Below are positions 34,525 through 38,936 of a DNA stretch of 38,936 nucleotides, piece by piece. Position 1 is the stretch's first letter. Each line of letters opens with the position of its first letter. The DNA comes from a candidate division WWE3 bacterium (GTDB taxonomy: Bacteria; Patescibacteriota; WWE3; 2-01-FULL-39-13): positions 1 through 38,936 of the forward strand of contig JALWZX010000065.1 in the NCBI GenBank assembly GCA_027002375.1. Reading direction: 5' to 3'. The position numbers and the translations under genes were made by a program. Below the pieces are notes generated by a model, which ran no database searches, had not been told where the DNA came from, and saw only the letters and a list, made by a program, of their open reading frames with translations.

Positions 34525-35775
34525 CTGAGTATTACGATTTTCTTTTAGTTTTTCAATTAACTTTTCAGCTTCTTCGTGTGTTAAAAAGCCGTATGACACG
34601 GCTTCCTCAATAGAAGAACTAGTTTCAGGTTTGAGTTCCGTTACCATGACTTGAATGAGATCTTTTACTTCGGTACGTACTCTAGATATGGATTTCTGTG
34701 ATAAGAGTCCAGACACCGACAAGTCCCTAATTAAGTTTTTAGCGTCTAGAAAATTGCCATTATTTGCAATCAAGTTTTCCACTTCCACGATAACTTTATT
34801 CTCCACTGTCTTTCTAAATTCAGATTCAAACCTTGGTTGTAATAGTCCGGATGAAATAGCGGTTTGAAGCAATTCACTAGCGCTAAGCAGAGCGTTAAAT
34901 GTGCCTATTTGGGGTCTTATCATTATATCTTCTGAGATATTTGTATCTAGGCCCAAAAATTTTTCAACTAAATGAATTACGTTAGAAGAAATCATTTTGC
35001 TTATAACGTCTTTGATCTGTTTTTCAGTGTCATCCGTTAAATATCCGAACTGATCAGCATCATAAAGTATTCGAGTGGCATCAAATAAAGAGCGCTTCTT
35101 AACTAATTCTTGTACACCTTTACTAACTTTTTGTGTTATACTATCCAGTATTTGAGCTTTAGACTCTTCTGACAAAAAACCCGCTTTATCTAGTTGATCC
35201 ATATATTCATGAACATCATCCATCCACAATGCTGGATCCTTAGGAGGTTCATTCAGATCATTTAATTCCATCATAGCAAGTGCTTTCCCCACAATTCTGT
35301 TTCTTATCGAAGTAGCTTCTTGAGCATCAATGAATCCTAATTCAAGTGCAACGTTGAAAGCATCACCGACATTTGAGATTTCGTCGTCATAAATGATTCT
35401 TTCCTCACTTGTAGCATTACTCAAGAATTCTGAGACCCTTTGTAACACTAAACCTTTTATTCTAAGTCTTGTAGAAATAGCACTAGGAGTTTCACCAGTT
35501 CTAAGATTAAATTCGCTAACCCCATTCTCATCAGACGCTAATCTACTACTAAGACTACGTATATCTTTAAAACCATCCATTGTGCGTTTGCTATGTTCTA
35601 AGGCACTTTTTAATTCACCTTCGTATATTGTAATATTGTCAGCGTACGCTTGCTTTAAAGAGTGTATGACTTCTTCTTCAGGGGGTATTTTGTTGCCCTC
35701 AACTTCTCCGTGGCCCTTATCCAAATCAATAAACTCTCCAGAAATGGTTATTGGTGATCGATTGGTCATGTTCAA
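34519..35775 (-). CDS. Unrecognised helical repeat protein with 'GFL' repeats
   Basis: 418 aa, no signal peptide or membrane helix, mostly predicted helix, acidic. It contains about six copies of a short motif of the form 'GFL(S/T)xEE' followed by a helix: 'LELGFIDAQEA' (about 145), 'LDKAGFLSEES' (193), 'ADQFGYLTDD' (240), 'ISSGLLQPR' (308), 'LSVSGLLSQKS' (357) and 'VSYGFLTHEEA' (395). I do not recognise the family. A superhelical scaffold or protein-binding role is possible. The start has ATGs at 35775 and 35769; the first is used. No neighbour clarifies the function. Confidence 0.75.
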   Translation of the reverse strand: MNMTNRSPITISGEFIDLDKGHGEVEGNKIPPEEEVIHSLKQAYADNITIYEGELKSALEHSKRTMDGFKDIRSLSSRLASDENGVSEFNLRTGETPSAISTRLRIKGLVLQRVSEFLSNATSEERIIYDDEISNVGDAFNVALELGFIDAQEATSIRNRIVGKALAMMELNDLNEPPKDPALWMDDVHEYMDQLDKAGFLSEESKAQILDSITQKVSKGVQELVKKRSLFDATRILYDADQFGYLTDDTEKQIKDVISKMISSNVIHLVEKFLGLDTNISEDIMIRPQIGTFNALLSASELLQTAISSGLLQPRFESEFRKTVENKVIVEVENLIANNGNFLDAKNLIRDLSVSGLLSQKSISRVRTEVKDLIQVMVTELKPETSSSIEEAVSYGFLTHEEAEKLIEKLKENRNTQQ

Positions 35776-35803
35776 TCTCTAATTAGAAAACTATATATTA
35801 AAC

Positions 35804-35833
35804 ATTGTATAATAAAACATTACGTGGTGTCTA
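35804..35833 (-). promoter_or_regulatory. Possible promoter of the 418-aa gene
   Basis: Minus strand TAGACA, 18-bp spacer, TACAAT, giving a leader of about 22 nt. The rest of the 293-nt gap 35776-36068 shows no ORF or strong structure, only a loose repeat of 'GCGCTT' plus T-rich sequence at 36017 and 36087. Confidence 0.4.
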
Positions 35834-36068
35834 TCACCAGTCTTTTCCAATACAAAATGAGACCAAAGAGAATTTTAATTTTCAACACATCTTGATTCTG
35901 TGTCAACTACATTAACCACTGCGAATTAAGTTTACAGCATTCTGTAATTGTACCAATTATACCGAGAGAGCCGTAACCATGTAATGATAGTACAAATGAT
36001 TCGGCAACGTTCATTTTCCAGCGCTTAAACTTTTCAAATAGGTTATATTAATATAGCAAATTGCTAAG

Positions 36069-36521
36069 TTAACGCTCACTCTCTGGCGCTTGAGTTTTTA
36101 AATATCCATTTAATAGTTTTATATGATTAAGATCTTTTGTTCTATTCTTTTCTTTCTTCCATCGAATAGTATCTTCTATTGATGCAAAATTAAAATCGCC
36201 AATTTTTACAGCATTGTTGATTAATCTATCAATATCGTAAATTCCAGGTCCCCATTTGTTCCAAATCTCTATTTGATTGTCAAATAGTTTAATGTAATTT
36301 GCGTTCCATTCATCATCATGAAATATTTTGTGTGCATGGCTTGCTTGTTTCCATAGAGTTTTAGTAACAAGTAGATCTAAGTCGTCTAAATCATCTAATG
36401 GGCGAATTCCCAAAGCAAACATTACACCTGACCCAAATATTACATATTCATTTTTAGGTAAATTTAATAATTCTAAAGCTTGAAATAAGCGATGACTAAT
36501 AAGTTCCTCATAAGAAATCAT
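36069..36521 (-). CDS. Nucleotidyltransferase-like protein
   Basis: 150 aa from the ATG at 36521; the track start at 36539 is GTG. The N-terminal 'FGSGVMFALGIRPLDDLDDLDLLV' region (about 29-52) has the GS...D.D arrangement of the DNA polymerase beta-type nucleotidyltransferase superfamily, as in AbiEii/MNT or small-molecule adenylyltransferase relatives. A conserved C-terminal 'FASIEDTIRWKKEKNRTKDLNHIKLL' matches HxxD-type ends of such proteins. Toxin or modifier roles are possible, but no antitoxin partner is seen. It is divergent from the ASCH gene. TGTTAAACT ends 8-9 nt before the ATG. Confidence 0.7.
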   Translation of the reverse strand: MISYEELISHRLFQALELLNLPKNEYVIFGSGVMFALGIRPLDDLDDLDLLVTKTLWKQASHAHKIFHDDEWNANYIKLFDNQIEIWNKWGPGIYDIDRLINNAVKIGDFNFASIEDTIRWKKEKNRTKDLNHIKLLNGYLKTQAPESER

Positions 36522-36550
36522 ATGCGTAAAGTTTAACACTTAAACATATA

Positions 36551-36578
36551 TTGAAAATCTGTAGTTTTATTGTAGATT
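36551..36578 (+). promoter_or_regulatory. Promoter of the ASCH gene
   Basis: TTGAAA, 16-bp spacer, TAGATT, ending 6 nt before the ATG at 36585, so transcription should start at the ATG. Confidence 0.5.
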
Positions 36579-36584
36579 TAATAC

Positions 36585-37010
36585 ATGCACCATGTAGCAA
36601 TAATGAAAAAGAAATGGAAATTAATAGATAAAATTCTATCTGGTGAAAAGACAATAGAATCTAGGTGGTATAAAAATCGTTACAAACCTTGGAACAGTAT
36701 TAAAGCTGGTAACTTAGTTTATTTCAAAAATTCCGGTGAGGCGGTAACTGCAGTTGCTGAGGTTGAAAAAGTGTTGCAGTTTGACAATTTAGATAAGAAT
36801 CAGTTCAATTACATTATAAGAAATTATGGGAAATCTATTGGTTTGCGAAACGCAAAATATAGTGATTATTACAAGTCGAAGAACTATTGCATATTGATAT
36901 TTCTAAAAGATGCTAAAGAATTGCAATGTCCATTTAGCATAGATAAAACAGGATACGGTAACGCATGTGCATGGTTGTGCGTTGATGATGTTAAAAATTT
37001 AAAGAGATAA
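36585..37010 (+). CDS. ASCH domain protein
   Basis: 141 aa. The family signature is clear: 'KILSGEKTIESRWYKNRYKPW' (about 16-36), 'IKAGNLVYFKNSGEAVTAVAEVEKV', and a C-terminal aromatic/Cys-containing end. ASCH domains have a PUA-like RNA-binding fold, and some members act on modified nucleosides; the specific substrate here is unknown. It is divergent from the nucleotidyltransferase-like gene and 84 nt before the amidotransferase. Confidence 0.85.
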   Translation: MHHVAIMKKKWKLIDKILSGEKTIESRWYKNRYKPWNSIKAGNLVYFKNSGEAVTAVAEVEKVLQFDNLDKNQFNYIIRNYGKSIGLRNAKYSDYYKSKNYCILIFLKDAKELQCPFSIDKTGYGNACAWLCVDDVKNLKR

Positions 37011-37058
37011 TTCTAGCTTCATTATTTGTAATATTGTTGCACATGTAGGTAAATCTTC

Positions 37059-37087
37059 TTGCATGGTTAAATCCCCCATAATATAAT
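37059..37087 (+). promoter_or_regulatory. Promoter of the amidotransferase gene
   Basis: TTGCAT, 17-bp spacer, perfect TATAAT ending 7 nt before the ATG at 37095; again leaderless. Confidence 0.65.
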
Positions 37088-37094
37088 TACCGGC

Positions 37095-37826
37095 ATGAAA
37101 CCATTTCTAGTACTACAATTACGCCCTGAAGATGAGGCTTCAAATAGCGAATTTCGTGCAATTTTGCGAGCAGGTGAATTGAACGAAGTAAATGTTGAAC
37201 GAATTAGAGTTGAACAAGCTCCCTTACCTAATATTGATTTAAACAAGTATTCTGCAGTAATTGTTGGGGGAAGTCCGTTCGATTACACTACCCCGGAGAA
37301 TGAAAAAAGTGATTTACAAAAGCGTGTAGAGAAAGAAATGTATGATCTAGCTGATAAAATTGTCAAGGCTGACTTTCCATTTTTGGGCGTGTGTTCAGGA
37401 AATGGTTTGATTGGAAATTACCATGGAGTTCCCATAACAAATAAATATAAAGAACCTGTGAGTGCAATTGATATATCTTTAACAAAAGAGTGTAGGCAAG
37501 ACAAAATTTTAAAAGGTGTGCCAGATAAATTTAGGGCGTTAGTAGGGCATAAAGAAGCGTGTGAAATTGCGCCACAAGGTGCTACCTTGTTAGCTTATTC
37601 TGAAACTTGCCCAGTTGAGATGTTTAGAGTCAAGAATAATGTATATGCAACGCAATTTCACCCAGAAGCAGATGCAGATGAATTTGAAGTTAGAATTCGT
37701 GTTTATAAAAATTACGGTTATTTTAAAGCAGAAGATGCTGAAGATTTAATTGAAACTATCAAACAAGAGAAAATTATATACCCACGATTAGTTTTGAAGA
37801 ATTTCGTTGAGTTTTATGGAGAATAA
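37095..37826 (+). CDS. Class I glutamine amidotransferase-like protein
   Basis: 243 aa, a stand-alone GATase1 domain related to the amidotransferase half of GMP synthase. The oxyanion region 'AVIVGGSPFDYT' is followed by the nucleophile elbow 'GVCSGNG' with Cys100, and 'ATQFHPEAD' provides the His and Glu of the triad. The residues around the Cys differ from the common CxGHQ, having GN where HQ is usual, so glutamine hydrolysis is not certain. No synthetase partner is adjacent. A terminator follows 14 nt after the stop. Confidence 0.85.
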   Translation: MKPFLVLQLRPEDEASNSEFRAILRAGELNEVNVERIRVEQAPLPNIDLNKYSAVIVGGSPFDYTTPENEKSDLQKRVEKEMYDLADKIVKADFPFLGVCSGNGLIGNYHGVPITNKYKEPVSAIDISLTKECRQDKILKGVPDKFRALVGHKEACEIAPQGATLLAYSETCPVEMFRVKNNVYATQFHPEADADEFEVRIRVYKNYGYFKAEDAEDLIETIKQEKIIYPRLVLKNFVEFYGE

Positions 37827-37839
37827 TTATGTTAAACAT

Positions 37840-37883
37840 AAACCGCATTAGAGGTGCTTTGCACACATAATGCGGTTTTGTTT
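37840..37883 (+). terminator. Terminator after the amidotransferase gene
   Basis: An 11-bp stem AAACCGCATTA/TAATGCGGTTT with an inner GTGC/GCAC, followed by TGTTTGT. It sits between convergent genes and may serve both. Confidence 0.7.
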
Positions 37884-37903
37884 GTGAAGGTGATGGTTGG
37901 GGA

Positions 37904-38548
37904 TTAGAACTGCACTAGTTTTCTTGCTATGCTTAAAGTTTCTTTAGCACGTTCAATTCCTGTTAGTAATTCGCTTGGAATGTTGTTGTTGGGAAATAGA
38001 ATATTCAGTCTTTCTGGGTTTATCCAAGTTAGCACAAGTTGGTCTTGATATTCTCCAAGTGTGAACTCAGTTTTGTAAAATCTGCCTGTTACAGTGTATC
38101 CAACTTTCTGCAGGGCTTTCCATGATCCAACGTTATCTGCATTAACTTGTGATCGAATTGTATTTCTGTTCAAAACATTGGCAGCGTACCATGTTCTAAG
38201 AATGTGTGCTCTATATGCAACACCTTTTCGCCACCAGTTTTGGTCTGCAATCATTATTCCACTTGAGCAACTTAAACCTTTATCATTAATGTGGTGCAAA
38301 CTTGTGTAACCTATCAAACTACTGCCATCTTGTGGTTCAATTGCCCATGTTATTGCATCGTTTTGTTCTCTAATGTTCTTAAACCAATATTCTTCATCTT
38401 CTTTTACCGATCCTTGAATCATACCTAAGTATCTTATTACTCTGTACGAAGATACTAAAGTTGCAGATCTTTCCATTTCATCTTTTCGTGGTGGGCGAAG
38501 TGTGATTTTTAAACCATCTAAGTTTATGCTAATTGTAGGACCAAACAT
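37904..38548 (-). CDS. GNAT N-acetyltransferase, RimJ/RimL-like
   Basis: 214 aa from the ATG at 38548. The track start at 38698 would add 50 residues encoded by a structured leader, and the ATG at 38548 has a strong Shine-Dalgarno sequence. The fold signature is present: 'ITLRPPRKDEMERSATL' start, 'WAIEPQDGSSLIGYTSLHHI' strands, the acetyl-CoA loop around 'WWRKGVAYRAHILRTWYAANVL', 'VNADNVGSWKALQKVGYTVTGRF'. It transfers acetyl from acetyl-CoA to an amine, possibly a protein N-terminus or a drug. Expression is probably controlled by the upstream leader ORF, antiterminator and terminator. Confidence 0.88.
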   Translation of the reverse strand: MFGPTISINLDGLKITLRPPRKDEMERSATLVSSYRVIRYLGMIQGSVKEDEEYWFKNIREQNDAITWAIEPQDGSSLIGYTSLHHINDKGLSCSSGIMIADQNWWRKGVAYRAHILRTWYAANVLNRNTIRSQVNADNVGSWKALQKVGYTVTGRFYKTEFTLGEYQDQLVLTWINPERLNILFPNNNIPSELLTGIERAKETLSIARKLVQF

Positions 38549-38556
38549 TGTAGAAT

Positions 38557-38564
38557 CTCCTTTT
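38557..38564 (-). promoter_or_regulatory. Strong Shine-Dalgarno of the GNAT gene
   Basis: Minus strand AAAAGGAG, 8 nt before the ATG at 38548. It decides the start against the ATG at 38698. Confidence 0.8.
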
Positions 38565-38594
38565 AAGAATGTTATGAAATTGAAATGTGCAAGT

Positions 38595-38657
38595 TGATCC
38601 ATCTGACTTAAGCACAGCAAACCATCACCTTCGATTAGGCCTAAATTTGATGGATCA
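38595..38657 (-). other. Structured leader segment before the GNAT gene
   Basis: TGATCCATC and GATGGATCA form a perfect 9-bp stem around a 45-nt loop that contains the palindrome TTAGGCCTAA. It lies between the terminator and the Shine-Dalgarno sequence. Confidence 0.45.
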
Positions 38658-38699
38658 GAAAAACCGTTAACAAAGACTAAAAGATTATAATAATACATA

Positions 38700-38724
38700 A
38701 CAAAAAAGCCTCTGTTAGAGGCTT
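38700..38724 (-). terminator. Leader terminator (attenuator) upstream of the GNAT gene
   Basis: Minus strand AAGCCTC-TAACA-GAGGCTT followed by TTTTGT: a 7-bp stem and U-tract placed between the 33-codon ORF and the acetyltransferase gene. Its 5' arm can instead pair with the end of the small ORF. Confidence 0.75.
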
Positions 38725-38776
38725 ATCTTATCGGTCAAAATTTTATGTGGAATTAAAAGGTTAGATAAGCTCTAAC
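38714..38776 (-). promoter_or_regulatory. Antiterminator pairing
   Basis: Minus-strand GTTAGAGCTTATC (38764-38776, codons 27-31 of the small ORF) pairs with GATAAGCCTCTAAC (38714-38727) over 13 bp with one bulged C. This takes in the whole 5' arm of the terminator, so the two structures exclude each other. The same segment can also pair with CTTATCTAA-complementary sequence at the ORF start (38840-38848) and with CTCTAACA in mid-ORF (38803-38810). Confidence 0.55.
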
Positions 38777-38854
38777 ATATGTACAATTGCAGTAGCCACC
38801 CTTGTTAGAGATTTCTACAGCAGAATATGTGTTAGTCATCTTATCTAATTTCAT
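38753..38854 (-). CDS. 33-codon small ORF, probable leader peptide
   Basis: Begins MKLDKMTNTYSAVE and ends 'GGYCNCTYVRAYLTF'. It is too short for the ORF track. It has its own well-spaced promoter, whose -10 ends 9 nt before the ATG, and a terminator 28 nt after the stop. Its last codons form part of an antiterminator for the acetyltransferase gene. The CxC and the Tyr/Cys/Thr run at codons 21-26 lie just before the pairing segment, as expected for a stall site. It could alternatively be a small functional peptide or a modified-peptide precursor, but no modifying enzyme is seen. Confidence 0.6.
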   Translation of the reverse strand: MKLDKMTNTYSAVEISNKGGYCNCTYVRAYLTF

Positions 38855-38863
38855 AATAGACGG

Positions 38864-38892
38864 ATTTTAGCCTATAATAAACCAGAACGCAA
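38864..38892 (-). promoter_or_regulatory. Promoter of the small ORF/GNAT leader
   Basis: Minus strand TTGCGT, 17-bp spacer, TAAAAT, 9 nt before the small ORF's ATG. The leader before the ORF would be 2-3 nt. Confidence 0.65.
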
Positions 38893-38936
38893 TATTTAAT
38901 TTGAAATTATAGTCTTTATGTTATTATTTAATTAAT

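Noticed and set aside
38549-38698. N-terminal 50-residue extension of the GNAT protein
   Set aside because: The region holds a 9-bp stem and the leader, the ATG at 38548 has a strong Shine-Dalgarno sequence, and GNAT homology begins there.

Overview
The window is AT-rich and looks like a piece of a Candidate Phyla Radiation (Patescibacteria) genome. The support is the combination of giant, Thr/Ser/Asn/Asp-rich secreted proteins of a kind common in that group, small housekeeping genes, a secE-nusG-rplK-rplA-rplJ-rplL cluster whose NusG, L1 and L12 carry charged N-terminal extensions, and start codons that mostly lack a Shine-Dalgarno sequence. TGA ends several genes (the double-propeller gene, the diacylglycerol-kinase-type gene, glgA), so the genetic code appears standard and UGA-Gly lineages are unlikely. 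Assignment to a phylum is not possible from the sequence alone; Dojkabacteria- or Katanobacteria-like lineages are guesses.

Positions 1-26100 form a cell-surface island: a phage-fibre-like giant protein running in from the left edge (at least 3091 aa), an 892-aa propeller protein, a 1592-aa protein of C1q-like and FN3-like modules, glycogen synthase glgA, an SH3-domain membrane protein, a Cys-rich Ig-like secreted protein and a 1417-aa protein with two seven-bladed propellers. The four minus-strand genes from 21686 down to 12010 follow one another head to tail. Two of the surface proteins share the same Cys-containing C-terminal module. None shows an LPXTG motif.

Positions 26150-30094 are the ribosomal/transcription cluster on the minus strand, with an L10-leader-like RNA before rplJ and a terminator after rplL. 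Positions 30246-38936 hold an undecaprenol/diacylglycerol-kinase-type enzyme, an M50 protease, two tRNA-Thr genes (GGT and TGT), an alpha/beta hydrolase-methyltransferase pair, a DUF4349 protein, an unrecognised 418-aa helical repeat protein, a nucleotidyltransferase-like protein, an ASCH protein, a class I amidotransferase and a GNAT acetyltransferase.

Two regulatory themes stand out. Many genes have a good -10 box (often extended, TGnTAnAAT) ending only 6-12 nt before the ATG, which predicts leaderless or near-leaderless mRNAs. At the right end, the GNAT gene is preceded by a 33-codon leader ORF, a terminator and a mutually exclusive antiterminator pairing, which looks like an undescribed ribosome-mediated attenuation system. 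A pair of about 100-bp double-hairpin elements resembling IS200/IS605 ends is also present; one copy supplies the stop codon of glgA.
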